Below are positions 1-7,564 of a stretch of DNA of 23,456 bases, one piece after another. Source of the stretch: JANXXV01 sp038230275 (GTDB lineage Bacteria > Acidobacteriota > Terriglobia > Bryobacterales > Bryobacteraceae); the NCBI GenBank assembly GCA_038230275.1, contig JBBRNO010000103.1:1-23456 (forward strand). Reading direction: 5' to 3'. The notes beneath the pieces are model-generated. The model did no database searches, was not told the origin of the DNA, and saw nothing but the letters and a program-made list of their open reading frames with translations. The position numbers were made by a program, and so were the translations under genes. Position 1 is the first letter of the stretch. The number at the start of each line of letters is the position of its first letter.

Positions 1-504
1 ATCTTCATCCCGCCCGTAGAGCGAACCGACACTTCGCATCCATTAATCATCGAGCCCTCCATCGCGATCGAAATGCCTCCCTCGGCATTAGCACTGGTGC
101 AGTTCGGCGATCCGAACGGCCAGCCAGGCCCGCCCTCCGGTGGACCTGGACTGAACGGGATCGGCCGCGGGCGTGATGGAGGGATTGGCGATCAAGACGG
201 CATTGGCGGCACTGCCGTCGCCATCGCCGGTGGTTCCATTGCTGGACCAATACCGATTTACAAACCCGATCCCGAATTCTCAGAAGAAGCGCGCAAAGCC
301 AAGTTGCAAGGACAAGTAGTGTTGGAAGTTGTGGTGGACACCGATGGGTGCGCCCATCGCATCCGCATTCGCTCCGGTCTGGGTTTGGGACTGGACGAGA
401 AGGCCATTGAAGCAGTGGAAACCTGGCGCTTCCGTCCGGGTCATCGCAACGGCAAACCGATGGCCGTGGCCGCCACCATCTACATCAACTTCCGGCTGCT
501 GTAG
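1..504 (+). CDS. TonB-family energy transducer, C-terminal part (5' end outside window)
   Basis: The frame is open from base 1, so the gene starts upstream; the Met at 73 is probably internal. The visible 167 residues hold a Pro/Gly-rich linker (GPPSGGPGLNG, then a Gly/Asp-rich run) of the kind that spans the periplasm, followed by a TonB C-terminal domain. The domain shows the typical order: PDPEFSEEARKAKLQGQVVLEVVVDTDG, spread over the start of the domain, then GLGLDEKAIEAVETWRFRP, then a final beta strand ending in INFRLL. TonB proteins carry proton-motive energy from ExbB/ExbD to outer-membrane receptors; in Acidobacteriota many copies exist, often orphan. The N-terminal membrane anchor is not visible. 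The gene ends 20 bp inside the 3' end of the convergent acyltransferase gene. The family is secure; the receptor partner is unknown. Confidence 0.85.
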   Translation: MFIPPVERTDTSHPLIIEPSIAIEMPPSALALVQFGDPNGQPGPPSGGPGLNGIGRGRDGGIGDQDGIGGTAVAIAGGSIAGPIPIYKPDPEFSEEARKAKLQGQVVLEVVVDTDGCAHRIRIRSGLGLGLDEKAIEAVETWRFRPGHRNGKPMAVAATIYINFRLL

Positions 505-1351
505 CCGGAGGCCGCGTTTTCCAGCGCCTGTGAATCCAAAGCCACTGATCGGGATATTCGCGGATGGCCCGTTCCAGTTGCTTCTGAATGGCCGCCGTGT
601 CCAGAGAGGCATCCCCAGTGATCTCCACAATCGGGTAGAACCGCAGCACGTATTTCTTTTCGGCGCGAGACCACAATGCAAACCCGGGAATCACCGCCGC
701 TCCGCTGCGGGCGGCGATTTTCGCGAAGGCCACATTCGCACAGGCGGGGACGCCGAAGAAATCCACAAAAACACCCTGATCCAGACTGGCATTCTGATCG
801 ATCAGAATGCCCACGGCTTCGTTCCGCGCCAGTGCTTTCAGGATGGATCGCGCAGCCTCTTTCTTCTGGATCAGCTGGTTGCCGGAAAGGGCGCGATAGG
901 TCTCCACCACATCGTCGATCCGCTTGTTGTCAAGCGGCCGAACCACTACGTTCATCGGCTGCGCCATCAGCGAATGGGCGAAGGCGCTCAGTTCCCAATT
1001 GCCCAGGTGCGCGGTGGCAAACAGCACTCCCTTGCCGCGGCGCAGCGCCTCTTCAAAATGCTCGAAGCCTTCGTAGCGGATCCATTCCCCGATGTTCTGT
1101 TTATTAAGCCGGGGAAAGCGCGAGAAAGCCACCAGGATGCGCGCAATGGAATGAAATACGCCGTCGATGATGGCCTTGTGATCGGCGGCGGGAAGCGTCA
1201 TGTCCAAATTGCTGTAGCCCACGCGGCGCAGGCGCGGAATGCCGATATCGAGCAAGTGCGTGTACCGCCGGGCCAGCCACTCAGAGACGGGACGCGGCGT
1301 GAATGCGAGAGTCGCAAGCACTGCCCGGGCAGCCCAGTATGCAGGATTCAA
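485..1351 (-). CDS. Lysophospholipid/lipid A-type acyltransferase (LpxL/HtrB family)
   Basis: The 288-residue protein belongs to the LpxL/HtrB acyltransferase family, which transfers acyl chains to lipid A precursors or related membrane lipids at the inner face of the cytoplasmic membrane. The HX4E catalytic motif is visible as HLGNWE (His115, Glu120), followed by a conserved VVVRPLDNKRID stretch and a GILIDQNAS block, and the protein ends with the family's YPDQWLWIHRRWK signature. The N-terminus is hydrophobic and could be a membrane anchor. The only start that keeps the N-terminal segment is a TTG, which overlaps the mnmA stop as TTGA. It is therefore the third, translationally coupled gene after nifS and mnmA. 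Its 3' end overlaps the convergent TonB gene by 20 bp. Whether it acts on lipid A or on another acceptor cannot be told from sequence. Confidence 0.88.
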   Translation of the reverse strand: MNPAYWAARAVLATLAFTPRPVSEWLARRYTHLLDIGIPRLRRVGYSNLDMTLPAADHKAIIDGVFHSIARILVAFSRFPRLNKQNIGEWIRYEGFEHFEEALRRGKGVLFATAHLGNWELSAFAHSLMAQPMNVVVRPLDNKRIDDVVETYRALSGNQLIQKKEAARSILKALARNEAVGILIDQNASLDQGVFVDFFGVPACANVAFAKIAARSGAAVIPGFALWSRAEKKYVLRFYPIVEITGDASLDTAAIQKQLERAIREYPDQWLWIHRRWKTRPPATAAGS

Positions 1352-2457
1352 TTCTCAATCCAGCCGCCGCCCAGCACCAGTTCGCCGTCATAGAATACAG
1401 CGCCCTGCCCTGGCGTCACCGCGCGCTGCGGCTCATCGAAGTGCACGTTCACACGCCGCGCATCGGAGGTAGGCGTCAGCGTGGCCGCCGCGGGAATGTG
1501 CTTGTTGCGGATTCTCACCTGCGCCCGCAGCGGCGCGGGAATCCCCGGGATAGAAATCCAGTTGACATCGTGCGCGAAGAACGACGCCTTCAACAGGCCA
1601 TCGTTTCCACCCACCACCACTCGCTGCGTAGCCGGCTCAGTGGAGATGACGTAGAGCGGCTCAGGCACGGACAGACGCAAGCCCCTGCGCTGTCCCAAGG
1701 TGAAGTGATGCACGCCCGCGTGTTCACCAAGCACCCGCCCCTCCTGATTCACAATCTCGCCTCGCGTGGCGCCGGTATCGATTCCCTGCTCCTTGAAATA
1801 AGCGTCGATAAACGCCGCGTAGTCGCCATTCGGAACAAAGCAAATCTCCTGGCTGTCTCCCTTATCGGCGGTGGGTAAACCAAGCTCATGGGCCAGCGCG
1901 CGGACTTCCGTCTTGTTGAAACCGCCCAAAGGAAACAGCGTACGGGCCATCTGGTCCTGCTTCAGCCCGAACAGAAAGTACGTCTGATCTTTGGTGGTGT
2001 CCACACTCTTGCGCATCTCGTAGCGGCCCGTCTCCGGATGCTGCGTGATCTGTGCGTAGTGGCCGGTGGCCATCTGTTCCGCACCCACGCCCGCCGCCAT
2101 CTCCAGAAACTCATCGAACTTGATGAAGTTGTTGCAGAGAGTGCAGGGGATGGGCGTCCGTCCAGCCAGATACTCATTGACGAACGGCTTCACCACCTGC
2201 TCTTCGAAACGGTCTTCGAAGTTGACCACGTAGTAGGGGATGCCGATGTGCTGCGCCACCATGCGGGCGTCGTACACATCGTCCAGCGAGCAGCAGCGCC
2301 CGGTCGCCGCATCGCTCTGCACCTCCGGCAAACGCCGCTGATTCCACAGTTGCATGGTCAGCCCGACAATCTTGCGGCCGCGCCGGTGCATCAGCCCCGC
2401 CACCACGGAACTGTCCACGCCGCCACTCATCGCCACTGCCAGTAAATTCTCAGACAT
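1348..2457 (-). CDS. mnmA: tRNA-specific 2-thiouridylase MnmA
   Basis: MnmA activates U34 of tRNA-Lys, -Glu and -Gln by adenylation and inserts sulfur to give s2U34. The 369-residue length is typical. The PP-loop ATP site SGGVDSS is at residues 11-17, the GRTPIPCTLCNNFIKF block carries Cys105 and Cys108, and the second catalytic cysteine is Cys206 in SQEICFV. This CxxC plus Cys arrangement is the variant in which E. coli Asp99 is replaced by Cys; the three-Cys set has been discussed in the literature both as a persulfide relay and as an Fe-S ligand set. The chosen ATG (2457) starts 10 residues before the PP-loop; the frame extends 20 codons further upstream, but that lies inside nifS. ATG overlaps the nifS stop by 8 bp, and the 3' end overlaps the acyltransferase start by 4 bp. 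Confidence 0.95.
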   Translation of the reverse strand: MSENLLAVAMSGGVDSSVVAGLMHRRGRKIVGLTMQLWNQRRLPEVQSDAATGRCCSLDDVYDARMVAQHIGIPYYVVNFEDRFEEQVVKPFVNEYLAGRTPIPCTLCNNFIKFDEFLEMAAGVGAEQMATGHYAQITQHPETGRYEMRKSVDTTKDQTYFLFGLKQDQMARTLFPLGGFNKTEVRALAHELGLPTADKGDSQEICFVPNGDYAAFIDAYFKEQGIDTGATRGEIVNQEGRVLGEHAGVHHFTLGQRRGLRLSVPEPLYVISTEPATQRVVVGGNDGLLKASFFAHDVNWISIPGIPAPLRAQVRIRNKHIPAAATLTPTSDARRVNVHFDEPQRAVTPGQGAVFYDGELVLGGGWIEN

Positions 2458-3577
2458 GGGAAACACACATAGGCGATAGCCGGCGCAGGTGCGCCACCGA
2501 GCTACAGATGGCCTCAATCAACCGGTCCACTTGTTCGGGCGTATTCGAGCGGCCCAGTGAAAACCGCAGGCTCGATTTCGCCTTTTGAGCAGGCAAGCCG
2601 ATCGCGGTCAGCACGTGCGACGGTTCCACCGCTCCACTGGAGCACGCGGACCCCGTCGACACAGCGAATCCCTTCAAATCTAAAGCAATCACCAGGGATT
2701 CTCCTTCTATTCCATCAAAGCACAGGTTCGTCGTATTGGGTGCTCGAAACCGCAGATCGCCATTCACCGTGACGTCCGCGATGCGCTCCAGAACGCCGCG
2801 CTCCAGTTGATCCCGCAGGGAACCGTCCGCGAATTTGACCGCGGTGCAGGCGGCGCCAAGCGCGGCCGCGCCGGGCACATTTTCAGTTCCCGCACGGCGT
2901 TGCTGTTCGTGCCGCCCGCCGTGGAGCATCGGCGCAAGCGCGGTGCCCTTTCTGACATACAATGCGCCAATCCCTTTCGGCGCATACATTTTATGTGCGC
3001 TGATGGAATATAAATCCACGCCAAGTTCGTTCATGTTGACCGGAATCCGGCCGGCCGCCTGCACACCGTCGCTGTGCATCAATACTCCGGCTGCGCGGGC
3101 GATGGCGGCGATCTCCGCAACCGGCTGAATTGTGCCAATTTCATTGTTCACGTGCATCACAGAGACAAGTCCTGTGTCCGGGCGAAGGGCGCGGCGGACC
3201 TCTTCGGGATCCACTACACCAGACGGACCAACCGGGACATAGGTGACCTCGATGCCTTCCCGCTCCAGTTGCGCGCAAGTGTTCAAAACCGCCGGATGTT
3301 CAATGCGGGTGGTGACCACGTGCCGCGGCCGCGTTCCGAAGATCGCCAAATTATTCGCCTCGGTTCCGCCTGACAGGATCACCAGTTCTTTCGCGGCGCA
3401 GCCCAACAGTTCGGCGGTCTGGCGCCGGCCCGTTTCCAGCTTCTGTTTCGCTATCTGGCCGTGGTGATGAATGCTGGACGCATTTCCGTAAACTTCCAGC
3501 AAAACTGGAAGATACACCGCCAGCACCTCTTGGGATACGGCGGTTGTCGCGTTGTGATCGAAGTAGAAACGGTCCAC
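2450..3577 (-). CDS. Cysteine desulfurase, NifS/IscS type (PLP enzyme)
   Basis: This 375-residue class V aminotransferase-fold enzyme removes sulfur from L-cysteine to form an enzyme persulfide. Visible signatures are the N-terminal YFDHNATT, SGGTEANNLAI around residues 69-79, the PLP lysine Lys196 in SAHKMYAPKG, and the persulfide cysteine Cys312 in STGSACSSG. It reads from a GTG; the nearest in-frame stop upstream is only four codons away, so no other long start exists. An AGGAG-like sequence lies more than 20 nt upstream, too far for a normal ribosome site. It is the first gene of the nifS-mnmA-acyltransferase operon. By analogy with B. subtilis YrvO next to MnmA, it is probably the dedicated sulfur donor for tRNA thiolation, although general Fe-S supply is not excluded. 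Confidence 0.93.
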   Translation of the reverse strand: MDRFYFDHNATTAVSQEVLAVYLPVLLEVYGNASSIHHHGQIAKQKLETGRRQTAELLGCAAKELVILSGGTEANNLAIFGTRPRHVVTTRIEHPAVLNTCAQLEREGIEVTYVPVGPSGVVDPEEVRRALRPDTGLVSVMHVNNEIGTIQPVAEIAAIARAAGVLMHSDGVQAAGRIPVNMNELGVDLYSISAHKMYAPKGIGALYVRKGTALAPMLHGGRHEQQRRAGTENVPGAAALGAACTAVKFADGSLRDQLERGVLERIADVTVNGDLRFRAPNTTNLCFDGIEGESLVIALDLKGFAVSTGSACSSGAVEPSHVLTAIGLPAQKAKSSLRFSLGRSNTPEQVDRLIEAICSSVAHLRRLSPMCVSHV

Positions 3578-3627
3578 TGGTCGGTACTACTAGTTTATCC
3601 TCCCTGCTGTTAAGATACTTCTCAGAG

Positions 3628-4413
3628 ATGCCTATGCCTTCAAAAACGATCTTATTTCTGATTGGTTCGGCCCTGTTTCTGGGTGCCGCTTACGTTAGCG
3701 CGCAAGAAAGTAAGAGCGACGCAAAAGCGACGGAAATCGCGCAAGCCATGATGAAGGCGATGGGTGGCCAGGCTGCCTGGAACGCTGCCCACTTTGTCCG
3801 TTATGACTTCAGAGTGACGGCCGGCGGTAAGACCGTGGTGAACCGCGCGCACCTTTGGGACAAACACACCGGCCGCTACCGCCTGGAGGAGACCAATAAG
3901 GCCGGTGAAAGCCAAGTGGTGCTGTTCAACACTGTGACGAAACAGGGCACCGTCTACGTGAAACATAAGGTGATCGACGGCGACGAAGCGACCGCCGCGG
4001 TGAAGGACGCCTACGGCGCCTATATCAACGACATGTACTGGCTCTCCATGCCCTGGAAATGGATGGACGGCGGAGTTCATCTAAAGTACGCCGGCACGGA
4101 ACAACGGGGCGGCGCCCCAGTGGACGTGGTGCAGCTTTCTTTCGATAAGGTCGGGCTCACCCCCGGCGATCAGTACAAGGCGTACGTGTCTCCTACGTCC
4201 CACCTGATGACGCACTGGGAATACACGCTGCAAGGCGGTAATAAGGGTTCCTGGGACTGGCAGTTTACGGACGCGGGCGCGGGAGTCAAGCTGGCGAGCA
4301 ATCACACCAGCGAGGACGGGAAGTCGATTAATATGGGCAACGTAAGGGTGCTGGCTGCAGTGGCCGATGAGTACTTCACAGACCCCAGCCGCACGCTGCA
4401 GACCTTGAAATAG
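3628..4413 (+). CDS. Exported protein of unknown function
   Basis: The protein has 261 residues from the chosen ATG (a second ATG lies two codons later). It has a clear Sec signal peptide: a short charged start (PSKT), a hydrophobic core ILFLIGSALFLGAAYV and a likely cleavage after VSA before QES. The mature part contains AMGGQAAWNAAHFVRYDF, a WDKHTGRYRLE segment and alternating polar and aromatic strands. These suggest a beta-rich, LolA/DUF6503-like periplasmic fold, but I recognise this only by general resemblance and no catalytic motif is visible. The frame extends 28 codons further upstream into the divergent nifS gene, but that part has no signal-peptide character. A TAAGAT box at 3611-3616 could serve as a -10 element. 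The gene stands alone, divergent from nifS, with an ADOP pseudogene downstream. Confidence 0.8.
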   Translation: MPMPSKTILFLIGSALFLGAAYVSAQESKSDAKATEIAQAMMKAMGGQAAWNAAHFVRYDFRVTAGGKTVVNRAHLWDKHTGRYRLEETNKAGESQVVLFNTVTKQGTVYVKHKVIDGDEATAAVKDAYGAYINDMYWLSMPWKWMDGGVHLKYAGTEQRGGAPVDVVQLSFDKVGLTPGDQYKAYVSPTSHLMTHWEYTLQGGNKGSWDWQFTDAGAGVKLASNHTSEDGKSINMGNVRVLAAVADEYFTDPSRTLQTLK

Positions 4414-4462
4414 CGCCTGGGAAAGTAACCTCTAAGGCATCTGGAACGTATCGTGTTCAGCC

Positions 4463-5039
4463 GTGCCCCGGGAAATCCTGACGCAAGACCTTCGATGCAT
4501 CTTCCGGACTCTTCGCCGCGATTCTGGCTTCTGCTTCATTGCGGTCCTGACCATCGCGCTCGGTATCGGCGCCAATACCGCCATCTTTAGCGTGGTGAAC
4601 GGATTGCTCTTGCGTTTGCACGTACCTGGAATGGAAGAAGTCCAATCGTTCCTTCAAAGACATGGCTGCCTACTTCGCTGCCTTTGACTTTGGCAGCTTT
4701 AAGATGACGGGTCTGGGCAGCGTGGCCGCTTACAGAGTAACCCAGCGCCTGCAAGAGATTGGTATCAGGATGGCTCTGGGCTCGTCGCCGGGACAGGTAC
4801 AACGGAAAATTCTCAAAGAGACCGTATCGTTGGTTTCGTTGAGACTACTAATCGGTGTGATCTTGGCCCTGGCACTGACGCGCGTAGCCGCATCGTTGCT
4901 CTATCAAATCGAGCCCACCGACCCGCTGACGCTTGGCGTCACCACGCTGACACTGTTCTTGGCGGCAGCGGCGGCAGGGTTTATACCAGCCTTCCGCGCC
5001 TCACGGGTAGATCCCATGTCGGTGCTGCGGTCGAATTGA
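4463..5039 (+). pseudogene. Remnant of an ADOP/MacB-type ABC transporter permease
   Basis: Two reading frames preserve only the ends of an acidobacterial duplicated orphan permease, a family normally about 800 residues long. The first piece (from a GTG at 4463) shows the family N-terminus DLRCIFRTLRRDSGF followed by VLTIALGIGANTAIFSVVNG, the first membrane helix. It leaves the family pattern after LLLR near 4617. In a different frame, from about 4690, the family C-terminus follows: QRLQEIGIRMALGSSPGQV, two membrane helices, EPTDPLTLGV and IPAFRASRVDPMSVLRSN up to the stop. The whole centre, including the large periplasmic domains, is missing and the frame has shifted. This is best read as an internal deletion plus frameshift. 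The pieces cannot make a working permease. Confidence 0.85.
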
Positions 5040-5064
5040 AGGGCTGAAGGTCTCTCCAGCCCTT
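5039..5064. terminator. Hairpin between convergent genes, probable bidirectional terminator
   Basis: A perfect 8 bp inverted repeat, AAGGGCTG (5039-5046) and CAGCCCTT (5057-5064), encloses a 10 nt loop. It starts at the last base of the pseudogene stop codon and ends 13 bp from the stop of the convergent lactonase gene. There is no long U tract on either side, so it is a weak intrinsic terminator or an RNA-stabilising hairpin. Confidence 0.5.
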
Positions 5065-5076
5065 ATCTGCGATCCG

Positions 5077-6303
5077 CTACCCCTGCGATCCAAACACGAT
5101 ACAGGTAGGCGAGCCGCTAGCAAGGTATTGCCCGTTTGGCGTGAGCGAACCGGTGTTGATATCCACCTTGAACGACACGATATTCGCGGTATTCTGATGC
5201 GCGACATGCAGAAATTGACCGGATGGGTCGAGCATGAAAGCGCGCGGGGTTTCGCCCTGGGTGTGGGTCCATCCCAACAGATTCAGTCTGGAATTGATAG
5301 GATCGACGGCGTAAGTCGCGATGCTGTTGTGCCCGCGGTTGGAGGCGTAAACAAAATTTCCCGATGGCGCAACCAGCACTTCGGCACAGGCTTTGGGACC
5401 CTGGAACATAGGAGGCAAAGTGGAAACGTCAGACTGCACCGCAGTCAGCGTGCCGTTAGAACCGTCCCACGCATAGACGTTGAGCGTGGCAGTCATCTCA
5501 TTGATCGAATACACAATTCTGCCGTTGGGATGCCATGCCAGATGTCTCGGGCCGGAGCCGGGCGTCGCAAACGCAGTGCTCACCAGGCTCAACTTGCCTG
5601 CGGACTGATCCAGCGCATAGACGAAAGTGGCGTCCATGCCCAGATCGTTCACAAGCACATATTTTCCGCTGGAATCCGGTAGAACCATGTGCGGATGAGG
5701 CGCTTCCTGCCGGCCGGTATTCGGTCCCAGATCGCCAATATGCCGTAACACCTGAGTCGGGGCCGCCAGTGAACCATCCGGCAGAAGGGGAATCGTTTCC
5801 ACAGTGGACCCGCTATAGTTGGCCACAATCACAAATTTTCCGCTGGGGTGGACCGCCATGTGAGCGGGGTTCGCGCCGCCGGAAGATTGTTGGTTGAGGA
5901 ACGTCAAGTCCCCGGTGGCGGGATTGATGGAAAATGCCATTACCTGTCCGGCGTTCACTTCGTTGACGGCGTAAAGAAACTTCTTCGTCGGATCCAGCGC
6001 CAGCCAAGACGGATTGGAAACCGGCCCAACGATATTCGACAGGATCATCGTGTTCGTCTGCGGGTTCGCGCTATAAATGCTGATGCCCCGGCCGGCCGGT
6101 GTGTAGCAGCCGATATAAACGTACGGCGGCGCCTGGGCTACCGCGTATGCAGTATCGCTGGCAGCGCTGGCAGGCACTGCCTTACTAGCGGCAGCCAGCG
6201 CCGCCATTCCCGTAAGAAGTCCGCGCCGGGATATCGCTTTCCCAAGCAGGTTGCTTTGCCCGGCATCTTGGCCCGGCGAATTCTGAAACGTCTCGGTTTT
6301 CAT
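5077..6303 (-). CDS. Lactonase-family seven-bladed beta-propeller, Tat-exported
   Basis: The 408-residue protein resembles the 6-phosphogluconolactonase (Pgl/YbhE, COG2706) beta-propeller family. It begins with a twin-arginine signal: ISRRGLL with Arg26-Arg27, then a hydrophobic Ala-rich stretch and a likely cleavage at ASA near residue 47. Repeated blade motifs follow: NPSWLALDPTKKFLYAVNE, NPAHMAVHPSGKFVIVANY, PHPHMVLPDSSGKYVLVND, GPRHLAWHPNGRIVYSINE, LVAPSGNFVYASNRGHNSI and TPRAFMLDPSGQFLHVAHQ. The RGHNSI and TPRAF blocks are typical of Pgl-like propellers. Because it is exported, hydrolysis of cytoplasmic 6-phosphogluconolactone is unlikely; an extracytoplasmic sugar-lactone or related role is more plausible (inference). 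The start is preceded by a GGGAGAG ribosome site. It is transcribed alone. Confidence 0.88.
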   Translation of the reverse strand: MKTETFQNSPGQDAGQSNLLGKAISRRGLLTGMAALAAASKAVPASAASDTAYAVAQAPPYVYIGCYTPAGRGISIYSANPQTNTMILSNIVGPVSNPSWLALDPTKKFLYAVNEVNAGQVMAFSINPATGDLTFLNQQSSGGANPAHMAVHPSGKFVIVANYSGSTVETIPLLPDGSLAAPTQVLRHIGDLGPNTGRQEAPHPHMVLPDSSGKYVLVNDLGMDATFVYALDQSAGKLSLVSTAFATPGSGPRHLAWHPNGRIVYSINEMTATLNVYAWDGSNGTLTAVQSDVSTLPPMFQGPKACAEVLVAPSGNFVYASNRGHNSIATYAVDPINSRLNLLGWTHTQGETPRAFMLDPSGQFLHVAHQNTANIVSFKVDINTGSLTPNGQYLASGSPTCIVFGSQG

Positions 6304-6685
6304 TGTCTCTCCCTGTGGATGAGCCGGTTAATCCCATCCGCAAGGTAAAAATTCGTCCACGGCGGGCCGCCTCAGTTTGTTATCGAATCAGCGTCGTCTA
6401 GTATGTAATAGACCAGTCAATAGGCACTAAAAATGAACACCACGGAAAGCCCGTGAAATAATCGCGAGAACACAAGAGTATTGGAAACGTTGACCTGTAT
6501 CGCGTGCACACCCATCTCGCAGTGGGTCTTGAAGACACACAGGAGGATCTGCACCCTTGAAATTATGCTTCGTGGCGGGAATAATGTCAATGCAATTTAA
6601 AAGATTTCACGCGGACACGGCGACAATGCAGGAATGTCCACGCACCATCGCTTAAGCGCTGCTGCAATCAGCCCTTTGCGTAGGC
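6304..6685. other. 382 bp without a recognised gene
   Basis: This stretch lies between the 5' end of the lactonase gene and the 3' end of the oxidoreductase gene, both on the minus strand, and must contain the lactonase promoter. Base composition is more AT-rich than in the flanking genes around 6395-6470 and 6560-6605. I see short palindromes only (GGCGG-G-CCGCC at 6361-6371, and CACGG-AAAGC-CCGTG near 6440-6455). A TTGACT box reads on the minus strand at 6420-6415, but without a well-spaced -10 partner. No tRNA, insertion sequence or coding frame was recognised. Confidence 0.6.
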
Positions 6686-7354
6686 TTACGATCCCCACAA
6701 CTTATTGATGTGGGAGTTTTCCAGAACCGGTGTGGACGCGCCTTCCTTAGCCACCTGCAGCATGGCCAGTCCCAGTTGCCTGGTGGAAGTCACAACATTA
6801 GGCATCCACGCTTTCAAAACAGGAAGCGCAGGCCCCATCACTGTATAGATCAACCGGTAGAGCCTGGTCTTCGACTGGATTCCATCCTGCGGCACAATAG
6901 CTCCCGGGCGGAACATGTAGGCGGCCTTGAACGGCAGCGCCAGCAGCGCATTCTCGGTCTCGCCCTTCACGCGGGCCCACATGATGAACCCGCGCCCGCT
7001 GCTGTTGGTGCCCTGCCCCGACACATACTCGAACGTCATGCCGGGATTCAGCCGCACCAGGGTCCGCGCGGCCGCCATGGTGAAATCGTAGGTGATGCGG
7101 CGGTAGGCCGCCTCCGGCATTCCCGCTGAGGAGACACCCAGGCAATAGAAGCACGCATCGAAGCCGGTCAACTCGCTCTCAATAGCGGAATAGTCCAGGA
7201 AGTCCTTGTGCACTAATTCCCGTAGCTTTTCATGCTGTTGCCCCGTCGCATGACGTCCGATTGACAAGACGCTTTCCACGTCGCGGTCAATCAGGCATTC
7301 GCGCAGAACACCCTGCCCCACCATCCCGGTGGCGCCGAACAGAATCACCTTCAT
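6686..7354 (-). CDS. NAD(P)-binding Rossmann-fold oxidoreductase (atypical SDR / HTATIP2-like)
   Basis: The 222-residue protein opens with a nucleotide-binding motif, MKVILFGATGMVGQGVLREC (GxxGxxG at residues 7-13), typical of atypical short-chain dehydrogenases. Further family features are a second strand ending in SIGR, the FDACFYCLGVSSAG block after the fourth strand, and a FEYVSGQGTNSS segment; RVKGETENAL holds the Lys of an altered YxxxK motif. The substrate is unknown. The start at 7354 puts the Rossmann strand at the N-terminus. The frame stays open 48 codons further upstream, but that extension runs into the MITE-like inverted-repeat element and is Arg-rich and non-family, so it should not be annotated as protein. 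Confidence 0.85.
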   Translation of the reverse strand: MKVILFGATGMVGQGVLRECLIDRDVESVLSIGRHATGQQHEKLRELVHKDFLDYSAIESELTGFDACFYCLGVSSAGMPEAAYRRITYDFTMAAARTLVRLNPGMTFEYVSGQGTNSSGRGFIMWARVKGETENALLALPFKAAYMFRPGAIVPQDGIQSKTRLYRLIYTVMGPALPVLKAWMPNVVTSTRQLGLAMLQVAKEGASTPVLENSHINKLWGS

Positions 7355-7383
7355 TTTTTTATTAGACCGTGATTCGGCAATGG

Positions 7384-7539
7384 CTAGTGTAGTGTCCGCG
7401 AATTGGGTGGACACTCCCGGAAACGGCTCCTTTGCAGTCGCGGCTCGGAAACTACGGTTGCGGCAACGAGTTCGAGACCGAGCCGCGCGCGGGAGCAAGC
7501 CGTTTCTTGTGTCCAGTTATTTGTCGGACAGTAGACTAG
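7384..7539. mobile_element. MITE-like element, 156 bp, with ~31 bp imperfect terminal inverted repeats
   Basis: The left end (7384-7414) and the reverse complement of the right end (7509-7539) match at 23 of 31 positions. Both contain the conserved blocks TGTCCG and TGGACAC, and both begin with CTAG, which is either the repeat tip or a target duplication. Inside are further complementary pieces: AAACGGCT (7421-7428) with AGCCGTTT (7498-7505), and GCGGCTCGG (7440-7448) with CCGAGCCGC (7478-7486). The whole can fold into one long interrupted hairpin. It has no reading frame of its own, so it would depend on a transposase elsewhere. It could instead be a REP-like or attenuator structure; genome copy number would decide. 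Confidence 0.6.
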
Positions 7540-7564
7540 AAAGCAACTGAAACGAATTCCTGCT

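Noticed and set aside
329..1393. 354-codon frame on the plus strand
   Set aside because: It lies antisense to the acyltransferase gene and has no family features; the minus-strand protein has a clear HX4E motif.
6304..6685. Possible mobile-element remnant or RNA gene in the 382 bp gap
   Set aside because: Only short palindromes were seen; no paired terminal repeats, cloverleaf or coding remnant could be supported.
7355..7498. 48-codon N-terminal extension of the Rossmann-fold oxidoreductase
   Set aside because: It is encoded partly inside the inverted-repeat element, is Arg-rich, and precedes an ATG placed right before the nucleotide-binding motif.
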